A DNA stretch of 64,000 nt from Fonsecaea monophora (Eukaryota > Ascomycota > Eurotiomycetes > Chaetothyriales > Herpotrichiellaceae). Each line of letters opens with the position of its first letter. The stretch's first letter is position 1. Shown piece after piece: positions 42,655 through 54,210 of this stretch. The stretch is from contig NW_019173935.1 of NCBI RefSeq assembly GCF_001642475.1, positions 124,001 to 188,000 on the forward strand, written 5' to 3'. The position numbers and the translations under genes are program-made. The notes beneath the pieces were generated by a model. It searched no databases and had not been told where the DNA came from. It saw only the letters and a program-made list of their open reading frames with translations.

Positions 42655-44411
42655 CTAGTTCACTGTTTCCGACACTCCCGCCAACAGTGACTCCGCTTGT
42701 AGCTTCATAGTGTCTTGGAACCAGAATCCTTGTGTTTGAGAGACCGAGGAATCGAAGAGAAAGCCACTCAGAATGTCGACCGTGTCTTCCCAGGTGAGGA
42801 GTCCCATATCGTGAGCCTGACGCGCAAACTGTTCGTGGAACCAACCATCAAATAGCTCGCTGCTCAAGGCAGGCTGCTGACGGCGTTGTTCATAGATGGC
42901 GCCGACGTAGAAAGCCCAGAGTCTCGCATTCTTCCATTTATGCCATTCGGGGCTGTCTCTGGGACGCTCGCTCTTGACAAGCAGAGGTCGCAATGTTTCG
43001 AGCACATTCCCCGCCCAAATATTCTTACCGCAGACATCGTTTTGGAAAGTAAGAGCCCGTGACCACTTGACAGCACTGATGGAAATGTATTGCTGGGCGT
43101 AATCGTAGTCGAGTTCTGGTCCCGAATCCGTCTCGGCGAGCTGCTTGAATCGGCAATAGCGGTTGACCAGCGTTCCCAGAGCAATGCCCCAGCTATACTG
43201 GCCCCAGCCGAGAAGCATTGTGGCAACATTGGCAGGTAGCCCATCGGACCACCTACGGCGCCATCGGGCACAAATCTCGCGACACAGCCTGATGCAAGCC
43301 GTCATCTCATCCGAGTCGATCGTCGGGTCAAAGGGGTAGAAATCCAACGGCGCAGGGGGGAGGGTCGGCTCGATGGCTCGCAGAAACGGCGCGAAGGCCT
43401 TTGGCAGCCACTCGTAGACGTCAAAAGCAGGAGGGGTCAAGAGCTGCGTGGACATATTCAGGTCTGCGTATAGAAAGAAAAACAAAAGCTCGATCATCGT
43501 CAATCCTATCTCGTCGAGCTTGTCGAAAAGACCTCGGCCCTGCTCGAAGTGCTGGTCAACGAACTTTCTGAGCATCTTCCCGTGCATTTGCGCTGCTTCG
43601 ACATTTTCTGCCGCGATCTCAGCGGTCCATATCATGAAAATGTGCCACCAGATCCAGTGATCGACTTTGGATATGCCGGCCAGTTTCTGCCGCAATGCAG
43701 CCGTGCTCTTAGCACGGTAGACCAAAGACTTTTGTACCAGGGACCGACCTTGACTAGTGTCAGCTCCTGTGCACATTGCGACAAGTGCAGCATTGCTGCC
43801 AATGAAAGCCAGAGCGGTTCCCTTGTCCAGTAACCCTGCGGAGCACACCCGCCAGTCAACTTTGGCACGAGCGTTTGCGAGGTTGTCCTTGGATTTGACA
43901 TCGAGCCGCCATGTTGCGGGAATAAGGATATCTCGGTAGAAGGTCACAATCCTATTCTCTTCCACAGTGATGGGGACTGCGGACGCGCTAAACGGATCAG
44001 AATTGCCTTTGTTGAGGACGGTGACTGGTGACAGGGTCTGGAGCTGTCGTTTCTCTTGTAGGAGCATGAGACGCCGATTCTCGTCATTTGGGTCTGTGCC
44101 CTGCTCGGCCCTTGGCACATTATCGCCAACGGCATTGTCCTTGGACGGACCAGGTTGATGCTATACCAACATTAGACATTCTGAAAACAAGCAGGCTTCG
44201 TCCTTACCACTGATGGCGGCGGTTGTGGCTGCGGCTGCGGCTGCTTAAGCCTTCCTGGAATCTTCACAGAGGCACGTAAGGCTTTGTTTTTTTCCTGTCG
44301 CTCCCAGCTGCGGTAGTTGTTCTGAATGTGCGAGAATACCCGGTGCCGATGCGGCAATGTCTTCATATTTTGAGCATCATAATTGACCCACAAAACGGCT
44401 GGAGCCTCCAT
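42655..44411 (-). CDS. Fungal-specific transcription-factor-domain protein, no zinc cluster
   Basis: Predicted 569-aa protein from two exons: 44411-44208 and 44160-42655 (intron 47 bp, GTAAGG donor, in-frame join). It begins VLWVNYDAQNMKTLPHRHRV, a type of N-terminus seen in fungal-specific regulators that lack the Zn2Cys6 cluster: there is no CxxCxxxxxxC motif in either exon. A basic stretch (SWERQEKNKALRASVKIPGR) and a poly-Gln/Pro run (QPQPQPQPPPS) follow. The rest is helical and resembles the fungal transcription-factor regulatory region, with GNSDPFSASAVPITVEEN and FYRDILIPATW near its start. It has a close structural cousin at 47180-48943, on the other side of an MFS transporter gene. 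Target genes are not visible. Confidence 0.85.
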
Positions 44412-45113
44412 CGCGCTGTGAGACTAGTACAGTCCGCACTGGACTCGAGGAAAGTAGAAGATGGTCTCTGCGTGTCAAAGAGAGAGCGAGGGTCGAATAG
44501 AATAGACTCCGCTTCGTTGAAGATGGGCATCCGGCTGGACTTTTAAGACTTCTCCCAAGAACCCCAGGCCCTCCGCACCCATCGTCGCACGGGTAGCCAC
44601 CTTTGTCACGCCGCGGCATTTCGGTTGGCACCGAGCAATTGTGCATAGCAGAAGGATCAGAGTAAGTCCTCATGGGCGAATGGCGTTTATCGTTGCGGGA
44701 TGGGTGTTGGGAGTGCCGCAGAAAGAGTGATAACTTCTGATACATTTGACTGGCTGGCCCTTTGCCCACTTTGCGCAGGCTGCTGTTTTAACGGCTTCGC
44801 TTAACTGGCGCAGTGGAGAATGGCTGACTCAAAACTGACCGGACTGTCACCATAGTCTCTCCCTACCTGCCGCCTCACGTGGAGTCAGACTTCTTGACCC
44901 TTTCTACCTGTACGGGCCGAACAAAGTGTATTTGGCATATGGGTCTCCCAAGGACACGCTATGGCCCAGACACCCGTAAAGTCAATTCCAAAGACATCTC
45001 TTTCCGTCTGAATCCAACAGGCTAACAAAAGTCATACTGATGTGACCTGAGATAGGCCTGCCCATTTAACGCACGGATTCTACCATTACACGAATGCTCC
45101 AGATCGCCGTTCC
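44412..45113. promoter_or_regulatory. Regulator upstream region and MFS 3' region
   Basis: About 700 bp between the first regulator's start and the MFS stop codon. Frames here are short and overlap (for example 44377-44769 on the minus strand) and have no domain. Taken as regulatory. Confidence 0.4.
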
Positions 45114-46676
45114 TCACAAGTGAAACCTCCACCTCGGATCTTCATCTCCAAGCCAGGGCCCATCGACCGGAGCATTCTCTGCTGTTCTAGCCTCTCTTCG
45201 CTCATTCTGCCTCTTCAAAACCATCCACAAGGTCGTAGTCACGATCAAATTAGCCACCATGTAGGCCAATGCGAACGAGTGACCCAGAAAATACCTGGGT
45301 GCTGTTTCTGTTCGATAGAGCTGGGTACCGAGAACAGCTCCCAGATTCCCCAGCGAGATCTGCAATGCATTGGCAACAGCTCTCTTGGTCTGACCACTGA
45401 CATTGTTTGCTGGCCAGGCAAGGGTCAACGCCACGGATGGATAGATGCCGGCTGCAGCGAATATGATTCCCACATATGACACGCCCGGCCTTGGGTCGCT
45501 AAGGAGTAGAATGTATCCAATGATGGCGAGGGACGACGACATCAGGATAAATGGTGTCCGGGTGCAATATCTCTCGGAGAGCACCGCAAGGCCAATGGTA
45601 AGGAAAAAAGCGATTGCATAAGGTGGAATAGTCATAAGCTGTGCTTGGGCCGACGAATATCCAAGAGACTTGATGATGGTCGGAAGAAAGAGTGACAACG
45701 TGTATAGGGGAAGTGAGAGCGTGTGAAACCCGAAGGCGTAGAGGTAGCATTTGATATCAGTAAAGGCTTTTTTGACGTTGTTCCAGTCCAACTTCTCGTC
45801 CTGGGTTGCATCGCTGTCGACCTTGAGACGGTGCTGGATGTACTCTCGCTCCTCGTTGCTCAAGAATTTTGCTGTATCTGGGTAGTTGTGGATGAAGAAG
45901 TATGCAGCTATCGAGACCACAACAGTAAGTAGACCTTCCTGCGGAGCCTTTAGTATGCGCACGATGACTTTGAACAGGATTACTGACCAGAATAAATATC
46001 CATCTCCACCCATTATAGCCACCAACTCCTCTCATATGAGCAATCCCCCATGCGAGGATACCACCGAAAGCTCCTGCCAGCGAAGCTGCGCTGAAGAATA
46101 GAGCCACGCGAAACTGTCGCTCATTGCGCTTGTACCACATTGACAAGTAGAAGACGATGCCTGCCGACATGCATTGTCAGCCCAACGACGCTTAGGGCCA
46201 CGGGAAGAGGATTACATACCGGGAAATAGTCCAGATTCAGCCACTCCCAGGAAAAATCGAACAACAAAAAAGCCATCACGGGATTGAGTGACACCCATGA
46301 GTGTACTCACGACACCCCATGTGAGCGTCAGTGTCGGCAGCCAAAATCTCGGAGTCCACATTTTCAGAATCAGATTGCAGGGAACTTCGAAAAGAACATA
46401 GCCGATGAAGTAAAGCGTCAATCCGGTTAGATATTGGTCTCCCGTCATATTCAAGTCGGTTGCCAGGCCCTCGATACGTGCATTGCCGACATTGCTCCGG
46501 TCGAGAAACGAAAGAAGATACAGCGAGGTCAGGGCTGGAAGAAGGGTGAGGTCGAGCTTGCGCACAAGAGCTCGCTCATTGATATGACCTTCAAGACTTT
46601 CATCGAAACCGGTCGGGGAAACACCTTTCTCTGTTGGGCTGGAACTGTCGAGGGGGGCTTTTTCGATTGAAGCCAT
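45114..46676 (-). CDS. MFS transporter, allantoate/nicotinate permease type
   Basis: Predicted 484-aa protein from three exons: 46676-46220, 46160-45988 and 45938-45114; introns are 59 and 49 bp and joins keep frame. It has the signature of the Dal5/Tna1 anion:cation symporter branch: the N-terminal LVRKLDLTLLPALTSLYLLS, then FLDRSNVGNARIEGL, then TLYFIGYVLFEVPCNLILK and GVAESGLFPGIVFYLSMWY across the first join. About twelve membrane helices can be counted. A cytosolic loop in the middle (DTAKFLSNEEREYIQHRLK) is also typical. Substrates in this branch are small organic anions such as allantoate, nicotinate, biotin precursors or pantothenate; the sequence does not tell which. It lies between two related regulator genes, on the same strand. 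Confidence 0.92.
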
Positions 46677-47179
46677 TGTCCTATGTCGTTACTACCGGCA
46701 CTCGCTCTCTCCGAACAACGGGTTTTGATTCAAGAGAAGGTAGAGAGTGCAACAGAAGCGTGGACATGGCTAGGAGATAGCTGCAGGGAACGGAGTGGTT
46801 CATATAGATCCTCGATACCGTTGTAGGAAGGTCAGCATTCGAGCGCATAGATCCATGACGCTTCTCCCAACCGTTGTGGGAAGGATTGGCTGAATCGTTG
46901 TGGTGCAAATATCATGGCAGATTGCGTGATTCTGACAGCCGGATTTGGAAACACCGTCTCCAAAAACGCAATTGTATTGGACGATTCATGCTGAGAATCG
47001 TTATGCAAAGGGAGATTGCCGTCCTTGGTGGTATCTCGGTGGAGGTATGTTCGCTCCTTCACTGGCTCCATGTTGAGGAATACAACGAGTCGTGATATCG
47101 ATGCATACATTCTATACTTGTACAAGAATAGATCAAGGAGGCGATCCCACGCGTCCCTGGGGCAGGCCTTGATCCCCTT
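46677..47179 (-). promoter_or_regulatory. MFS transporter upstream region
   Basis: About 500 bp between the MFS start and the stop codon of the second regulator. It has only short frames. The reverse strand next to 46676 is taken as the transporter promoter; ACGCGT at 47149-47154 lies near the regulator's 3' end. Confidence 0.4.
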
Positions 47180-48943
47180 TCATTGGGCCGGAGTGTCGCC
47201 GCTCAACGTCTCCGCAAACCATGTGGCCACAGAAGGCTCTAAGAACTCGTAGAAGACAAAGCGGTGGAGGATATGTCGTGCTTCAGGCCACTCATTGAGC
47301 TCCAGGATCTCTGCCTGTCGAGCAAACATCTTAGTGAACCAGGTCCTTGGTGGCATGATGCCTTTGATCTTTTGATTTACCCGCCACTCAAACCTTGCGC
47401 CATAGAAAAATATCCACAAGAGAGCGTCACGATACTGGGTCAGTGCATCGTCTCTTGCTATATTCATGGCTTTCCTCATCGTGCCCTCGAGATGATTGAT
47501 GGTGATCATGTGATGACTAGTTCGGTGGTCACAACCGTACACAGTGGCTTCAAAGATCCCTCGTCGCAATATGTGCAATGTCGTCAGGGCCAGTGATGCT
47601 TCAATAAGTCGACAAGGTGCTGAGATTCCATCAACCCTACCGGCGATGAGATTGATGTACGCATTAATCAAGGCTCCGGAATCGTACTGAGAATAGGTTG
47701 TGAAGATCGTGTAGACCGCATCCGTGCGATTAAGGTCTACAGGGTCATTCAGATTGACAGTGGTTGACCGGACGAGCAAGTACTGTCGAAGCCTGATCGC
47801 CGCTTGGCGAGTGGCATCCAGTTGGATGCTATCATGGAGGGCCTTGTACTGAATAGGCAATGGGGGCATGTGCGTCTCAGGTTTTTCCACCCAGAATCGA
47901 GCAATCTGTCTCTGAACCCAGTTTTCAAAATCGAAGAAGGTGTTTCGCATTTGAGCTATGGCCAATTCTGTGTCGTTATTCATACAGGTCATGAACAACG
48001 TCCGGATATGAAGACTTGAAGTCTCGACTCTGTCAACCAGACGCTGAATGATGTTTGCGTGGATCCTTGCTGCGGCGATGTCGTTCTCTTTGCAAGCTGC
48101 TCGAAAGAGCGAGACAATCTGTGAGACCAACGATATATCCGGCGGAATATCAAGAGATAGCTTTTCGATCCGATCTTTCAAGATCTTCATGCTCTTCGTC
48201 CGCATCTTGATGGCCAGGAAATGTAGATCTCGAGCCGTATCTGGCGAGGAGAACTTTGCCAAAACTGGAATGTAGCTTGAACACCACGACAGCGCTCGTC
48301 CTTCATCGGAGAATTCTTCCTTCATTGAATTCCACACTTTCGCTACAGTACGTCGACCAAAAACGTGGAATCCCTCACCGATTGTCGTGAGCATTGGAGC
48401 TCCACGCGGGGCGTCTCTGAATTTCATGTATGAAGTGATATAGACACCCGGCAAATAGCCATCTCGTATGAACGTTATGAGTTTGTTGATCTCGGGGGTG
48501 ATCCGTAGAGCCTGAGCGTTGAATGGGTCTGAATTGCCGCCAGGGAGAATTTCCAGGAGACTTGAGGCGCCCTCTTTGGTAGTGTGGAACGTCGTGGTTT
48601 GCAAAATGTTCTCTGCCCTGTAAAGCGCGAAGTCACCATAGCCACGTTTGTCCTCCCGGACCTCTGACAAGTGTTCATGTTTGGCATTTGCGCGGTCATC
48701 TGAGCATTGAGGAACATGTCAATCTGAATTATGCACATCAAGGAACCAGAGATGGCTCGACTTACCTTGATCCTCAGACAGAAAAACTTCCTTCAGTGCC
48801 TGCTTCCTTTTCTTGCGCCTCTCGTGAGACCATTTCGCAGCGTGTGATTTTTGGTTTGCAATTTCAAGTTCCTTCTCAACTTGTGTGGCCTTGGAATCAA
48901 GCTGCGGTACAAATCTCACAGTGGAAAATGTGTAGGTACGCAT
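47180..48943 (-). CDS. Second fungal-specific transcription-factor-domain protein, no zinc cluster
   Basis: Predicted 565-aa protein from two exons: 48943-48766 and 48699-47180 (intron 66 bp, GTAAGT donor, CTCAG acceptor; in-frame). Residues 1-60 are a basic, coiled region (HAAKWSHERRKKRKQALKEV) without any CxxC, so the usual Zn2Cys6 DNA-binding cluster is absent. The body is helical and parallels the regulator at 42655-44411: GGNSDPFNAQALRITPEIN and FIRDGYLPGVY match GNSDPFSASAVPITVEEN and FYRDILIPATW there. The family's helical middle (VSQIVSLFRAACKENDIAAA) and C-terminus (FYEFLEPSVATWFAET) are complete. The upstream exon was chosen because the large frame has no ATG and the joined frame continues through DDRANAKHEHLSEVRED. 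Role as a regulator of the adjoining transporter is inferred from position. Confidence 0.83.
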
Positions 48944-50774
48944 CCTCTCATATTCATGTCATCACTTGGCAATCTCCAAAAATGGTATGACAACGAATAG
49001 AGACCAAACTCCCGCCCGAGAATAGGGCCATCTTTGCAATATAACCCTCGAGAAGGCCAAAATCCAAGCAGAACTGCTGAGCTAATATCCCTGCATAGGA
49101 AGTCAGCTGAGGACTCAATGAACGGCGCAAGGCTCGCTAAATGAGCAGCATGTGCTTGAATCCAAGATTCTGTATCGAGGTTGAGTGCATATCACACCTC
49201 TCTGCTTTTAACCGGCTCTTTCAAGCGGAACATCGGTTCTCGGCAAATATGCAGACCATACGGGATCGGGAAATACAATCATTATCAAGCTGATCAATGG
49301 ACTGAAGAGCCTTGTGGCCGAAGTTAATAAGCAGAAACTCTCTTTGCCTTCCGATAACAATCGGGACGGCGAAAGACATATCCGCTGCTAGAGGGAGTCC
49401 TCTGCACATCAAGAAAGTCTCAAATTATTGAGCTCGATTCACTGCTTTGAGTGTGCGCGAGGAAATCGAGTCTACCAGCTTGTGAGTTCACAAACCTGAG
49501 AAATTGTTAGGTAGAGTGGAGCAGCCCCATAGGGTTGGTCGAGGAAATAACGTCCTCGCAAAATGGTTCCAAACCTGATGGTCATAACTGTGTTGAGTGA
49601 GACAAGACCAAATCTTTCTCTGAAGCCCTGAGGCCGAGATGCCGGAAAGGGGAAAAGGGTGCCAGGAGCCATCCCGATTCCAGGCATTGCCATCTGACTG
49701 GTTCATTGGGATCGCTTGGTCCTCGCAAAACTGACTCGAGAAGAAGAGTAGACGACAATCTTCTTACCTGAAACAGTAACTCTACTCCACAAGAGGCGCA
49801 AGATACGCAGGCGCCAGCTCCAGAAGACCCAGACCGAGGAGTACCAGCATGGGGAGGTCCCGTCAGAACCGGTCACTCGGGTGTCACCAAACACCGAATC
49901 AGTCACACAGGCGTGGACCATGAGCCCATGGTATGTCCACCCCAGAGCCCGATATTACTCCCACAGCTAGGTGGCACCCAGTATCAGTGCAGTGATTGCT
50001 GACAAAGAGCATGAAACATCCCAATCCCAATGACACCCTTCCGACGGCTTGAGAGGTAAGTCGGGTGTTGGGTATCTGCGGTATTTGCTGTGGGTCTGGC
50101 AAGAGCATCAAGTCTGCGCTCGATTTTTGGTGAGCCAGCCAGAAACCCAGACGACGCGCATTGAGGGGCGTCTTTGCCCGAAGGTACCACCTCTTTCAGT
50201 TCACTGGGATTCACCAAAAGCAGAGTCTGCAGAGTCGTCGGGGGTTGCTCAACTTGTGTTGACCGTGCAACGACATGATCCTCTTCCAAAGTAGTGACCA
50301 GGTGGGTGGGAGTGCCAGCGTCCTCTGTTTCAGCCAAATCCGGCCAGCTGCAGGTCTAGGGTCGTCTCGCTTGTAGCTTCGTCCCGTGCTTTGGTGTTTG
50401 CAACGGCGCCCGAGAAGAGCTGCTTCCGATCCGACATCGATTTGAGTCGTGCCATGCTTTGGTGGCAAGGGTGAGAATTGGTAGCATTTGGGAGAATCGA
50501 GTTTTGGTCTGATGTAAATTCAAGGTAGACGAATGTAAGAGGGATGGAGACGTTCCCTGCATTAGGCGTGCTGGCAAACTGCGATGTATTTCACGTCACG
50601 CGACACAGTGACAAGAGATGGACGAGACACGCTGAGAGTTTCTATGCGAACATGGCAGAAGAAGACTGTATCTTCCCTCGTTCAGATGATGTCATGTTAT
50701 TGGGTCTATTGCTGGAATAATGGAGTCGAAATATTTGTATCATCATGATCATCTACAGTGTTGCAAGCCCGTGC
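48944..50774. other. 1.8-kb region with possible gene remnant
   Basis: This lies between the second regulator's start and the dehydrogenase's 3' end. No intact gene is recognised. On the minus strand, two short frames (about 50458-50334 and 50337-49984) abut in different frames and together read like a polar N-terminal region (SMSDRKQLFSGAVANTKARD, then GTPTHLVTTLEEDHVVARS). Further down, a Trp-rich stretch near 49720-49850 has a donor-like GTAAGAAG, and a frame at 49472-49693 reads PQGFRERFGLVSLNTVMTI. These may be parts of a decayed or badly spliced gene. Confidence 0.35.
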
Positions 50775-51674
50775 TTATATTTCCATCATTTGTCCCAACC
50801 ATTTCTCATATGCACCTTCAATCTCCACGCACCTCTTGCCTCTGATCCACAGACATTTGCCATTGATATCTACATCTTTTTCTGCAGTTGCCAGGTATGC
50901 AATACCCAAAGCCACATCCTCCGGTTCACTTGCCTCGAATCCTTGGAATGCATCAGGAGGTAGATTGGCTGTTAACCCAGTGCGTGTGAACCAAGGCCCG
51001 ACCATAGAAATCGATATATTCTTCTTCCTCAACTCTTCTCTTCGGGACGTGCTGCGCATCAATCCCATGAGAGCGTGCTTCGATGCCACATAAACATCTT
51101 GATAGGGGACCGGTATGTACGAGCCAGCAGATCCCGTAATGATGATTCGGCCTCCTTTTCTGTCCCCAAAATGATGCACAGCCAATTTGACCCCATAAAG
51201 GACGCCATAGAAGTTGACGTCGAAGACCATTTTTGGTGGTGGTTTGAGAAGTGGTCGGTTCTCTTTGGACGCTTGACTTGCACTGCCAGAAGAATCATAT
51301 TCGTCCCCCAGGTAGTTGTTTGCAACTCGCTCCTTGCCCGACGCTGACTCCATTGTTGCAAGCTCGGGATCGATGCCAGCGTTCAAACACACTATCTTTG
51401 GCGGACCGTATGTGTCAGTTACCCAATCGAATAGGGCGACTTGTTGCTCCCAGGATGACACGTCGCACGTGTAAGAGTCACACCCATGACCAATGCTTGA
51501 TGCCACCGCCTGCACCTTTTTTGCATCCAGATCAACCACAATAACCTTTGCACCGTGCTGGGCAAATAGTCGCGCAGTTGCGAGGCCTATTCCACTCGCT
51601 GCTCCGGTCACAAGAGCCACCTTGCCCAGCCGTTCTTTGAGCAAGGTGGGTGTTGGCAGGACTACTTCCGACAT
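50775..51674 (-). CDS. Short-chain dehydrogenase/reductase
   Basis: Single-exon protein of 299 aa. The Rossmann nucleotide-binding motif is VTGAASGIGLATA near residues 22-34, followed by VIVVDLDAKK, where an acidic Asp suggests preference for NAD(H) over NADP(H). The CDVSSW stretch and CLNAGID (NAG motif) follow. The catalytic Ser is in ITGSAGSYIPVPYQDVYVAS, with Tyr and Lys as YVASK. A polar insertion of about 30 residues (NNYLGDEYDSSGSASQASKE) interrupts the region before VFDVNFYGVLYGVKLAV, longer than in most classical SDRs. The C-terminal part is close to the 15-hydroxyprostaglandin-dehydrogenase-like subgroup in plan. The substrate is unknown. It is head to head with the coiled-coil gene (571 bp apart). 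Confidence 0.92.
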   Translation of the reverse strand: MSEVVLPTPTLLKERLGKVALVTGAASGIGLATARLFAQHGAKVIVVDLDAKKVQAVASSIGHGCDSYTCDVSSWEQQVALFDWVTDTYGPPKIVCLNAGIDPELATMESASGKERVANNYLGDEYDSSGSASQASKENRPLLKPPPKMVFDVNFYGVLYGVKLAVHHFGDRKGGRIIITGSAGSYIPVPYQDVYVASKHALMGLMRSTSRREELRKKNISISMVGPWFTRTGLTANLPPDAFQGFEASEPEDVALGIAYLATAEKDVDINGKCLWIRGKRCVEIEGAYEKWLGQMMEI

Positions 51675-52245
51675 GGTTTCTCTAGAAGTGAATTCGCAAA
51701 AGACACAAACCTGAATGTGATGGTTTTAGGATACAAGAGATGTTGCAAAATGTCAACGAAAGCATGAAGCTCAAGATTTGCGTTTTGACAGATAGTCTGC
51801 AATCAAGTGACTATTTTTGTGTCAGCGATCTGCTTCCTACTGTTCGTATCCTACTTCCCAAATCAGTACAAAATGGGCAGAAAGGCATGAGAGCGAAGCA
51901 TTGGCAATGACTTCGCGACATCGTGACCAGAAGTCAGCCGGAGGACGAATGAAACTTAGTGGCGCTCGGTGTCCTTGTGCCTGTAGATAGTTGGTAATTA
52001 CATAGAAGGACGATCAAGCGTGAACCGGGAGCCGAAGAACGCGGCGGCGAAGTGGCCGAGGCTAGTGCCGACTGAGCTCTTCAGGAAAGTTTGGCGACGC
52101 ACCCTGCTATTAATCCGTGCTAGAGAATAGCACTAGTCCGTTTTCAGATGGGCTGTAAATAAACCGAAAACACTGCGGGAGGGATTCTCAACATCACTAA
52201 ACTGTATCATACGCAACTTATTCTTCGCTGAAGGGCTATTGGAAA
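51675..52245. promoter_or_regulatory. Divergent promoter: dehydrogenase and coiled-coil gene
   Basis: A 571-bp region between two divergent starts. No gene or clear binding motif is seen. Confidence 0.45.
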
Positions 52246-53862
52246 ATGGACTCACAACTAGCATACATGGACACTACAGAGATCGCACAATCCTTCGAAA
52301 CCACCCAACTCGAACTTGCTTACGAGCGCGCTTTGAAAGCGGCAGAGCGCATCTACGAAGAAGAGCGAGTGCGCGGACTGCACGTCCAGCTCCTGCTTCT
52401 CGAACACGAAAATGACGGACTCCGGGAACAAGCCGAGAGTGGCGAAGACGAGCAGCATCATCTGCGGCAGACTAACGAGGAGCTTCAAGGACGTCTGGCC
52501 GATGTCGAGGCAGACTTCCAACAAGCACAGGTGGACCTCAAGGCGCGCCTACGCGATCTCGAGTACTTAAAAACAGAAGTCAACGTCTTAAATGCAGCGA
52601 GCAGCGACGCAAGCAAGCTTCTTGCCGAAAAGCTGGCTTTGTCCAGAGAGCTAAACACCCTCAAGCCCGAACTAGAGCACCTCAGATCCCAAAACTCAGC
52701 GTACCAAAGACTTCTCTCCGAAAAGCTGGCTCTGCAGCGAGAAGTCAGTTCTCTTCAAGTTGAGCTCGAGACGGAAAAACGAACCGTTCAGAGACTTAAG
52801 GCACAGGAAAAGTCCTCCAGTCGTGAAGATTCGGAGTTGATGGCAGAAGTCGAGAGTTTGAGAAAAGAGCTTGCGAAAATACAGCGGGATGCCCAGAAAA
52901 CGGAAAGGGAAAGCAGGAAGAGAACGAGCGACTGGGAGAACGAGAAGGAGGTTTTGGAAGGAAAATTGGATGCTTTCCGTAACAAACTCCGGTCGACAAA
53001 AGACCAACTCAAGGAAGCCCAAGACGAAATCGAGAAACTACAGGCAGCGCAGATGGCGCAATCTTCCGAGTTGACCAAGGCAAGACTTAACGGGTCAGGA
53101 GCTGCGGCCAATCCTAGGAAGAGAAATGTCGCTAGGTTTGACCCAGACATGACCATCGGCACACCGGGGCATGGCGGTCATGCGGCAAAGAAGCCTCGAA
53201 TTTCAGTGAACGTTGGCGATAAATCAACCTTTTCCATCACACCCTTCCTGAACCGCACTCTTAGCATATTGCCAGAAACGCCGGCCGAGCACGAAGCTGA
53301 GGGTTCAAAGGACGACAACGGAAGCGCCACTCAGCGCGTGGATGGGTTAGTCGAGGAAGAGGGCAAGTCGGCCCTGGTTCAGCCGCTGAAGAAAAAGCAA
53401 GCAGTTGCGAAAAGATCGACCGGACCAGCTTCCAGGCGAAAAGGCGTCCAGCCTCTGAAAGATACGACCAATTCAAAGGCAAATGACACATTGAAAAATC
53501 CACTTCCTGATAAAGTCATTGAACAGGATTCGAATATGGAAAGTGACGGAGAAGATACGCATAACAGTGAAAGCCAGAGGACGAACAAGGAGAATACAGA
53601 AGGACAGACAACTGACACCATGGGTTCGGATACAGAACAGCCTCTCAAAAAGAAGAGGACATTGGCCAAGCGAGCCAATATCTTTGACGAAGAAGAGAGC
53701 GCGCCCGCACCGAAGATCAGGAGCCTAGGGGGCGGGCTCGCCGGTAAAGGGGGGGTGTTGGGTCGCGTCAATCTGAAGGCAAAATCTGTGGGTAAAGCGA
53801 AACCACTGGCCGATTTCTCGCCTCTTAAGAAGGACCGAAGGATTGCTAGTGTTGTTCATTGA
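52246..53862 (+). CDS. Coiled-coil protein with FSITPFLNRT motif (possible monopolin-type)
   Basis: Single-exon protein of 538 aa. Residues 40-300 are almost continuous heptad-rich coiled coil (for example LLLLEHENDGLREQAESGED and EVSSLQVELETEKRTVQRLK). After it is a basic KRNVARFDPDMTIGTPGHGG stretch and a short motif, FSITPFLNRTLSILPETP at about residues 325-345. The C-terminal third is disordered and charged, with two or three repeats of a PLKKK(Q/R)xxAKR basic motif that look like nuclear localisation signals, and a final KPLADFSPLKKDR. The plan (N-terminal coiled coil, FSITPFL motif, basic tail) suggests a kinetochore/nucleolar factor of the Lrs4/Mde4 monopolin type, but this is from general layout only. 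Coiled-coil proteins are easily misassigned. Confidence 0.75.
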   Translation: MDSQLAYMDTTEIAQSFETTQLELAYERALKAAERIYEEERVRGLHVQLLLLEHENDGLREQAESGEDEQHHLRQTNEELQGRLADVEADFQQAQVDLKARLRDLEYLKTEVNVLNAASSDASKLLAEKLALSRELNTLKPELEHLRSQNSAYQRLLSEKLALQREVSSLQVELETEKRTVQRLKAQEKSSSREDSELMAEVESLRKELAKIQRDAQKTERESRKRTSDWENEKEVLEGKLDAFRNKLRSTKDQLKEAQDEIEKLQAAQMAQSSELTKARLNGSGAAANPRKRNVARFDPDMTIGTPGHGGHAAKKPRISVNVGDKSTFSITPFLNRTLSILPETPAEHEAEGSKDDNGSATQRVDGLVEEEGKSALVQPLKKKQAVAKRSTGPASRRKGVQPLKDTTNSKANDTLKNPLPDKVIEQDSNMESDGEDTHNSESQRTNKENTEGQTTDTMGSDTEQPLKKKRTLAKRANIFDEEESAPAPKIRSLGGGLAGKGGVLGRVNLKAKSVGKAKPLADFSPLKKDRRIASVVH

Positions 53863-54210
53863 AAGCGGATCACGGAGTCGCATGGTATGGACAATCACAG
53901 GAGGACTTTGCATAGGAAACAGCCCTACACATGTAATGAATTATTTGGCAAATTCTGTGGTCGATACAACTCGATAACTCGGAGTAATATCTAGCAGCAG
54001 TCGGCATTTCCTATCTGAGGATGAAGCCTGGCGCTGCTTTAGGGATCAATGACATCTGAATTGCGGAGCAAAAATGTCCTTCCCCAAGCTGGTGCTCTAC
54101 CAGATTATCTACCACATTATTTTCTTGCAATTCATTTCGTTTTTGTGATATACTTGACCCCAGCTTTTTTTTCTCTTGTTGAGTGCTCGACAGCCTCGCT
54201 AGAGCGTGCT
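53863..54210 (+). promoter_or_regulatory. MRM2 upstream region
   Basis: About 350 bp between the coiled-coil gene and the MRM2 start. The MRM2 frame is open upstream of its ATG as far as 54049, with an in-frame ATG there, but the added residues are hydrophobic and unlike a mitochondrial presequence; I chose 54211. Confidence 0.4.
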
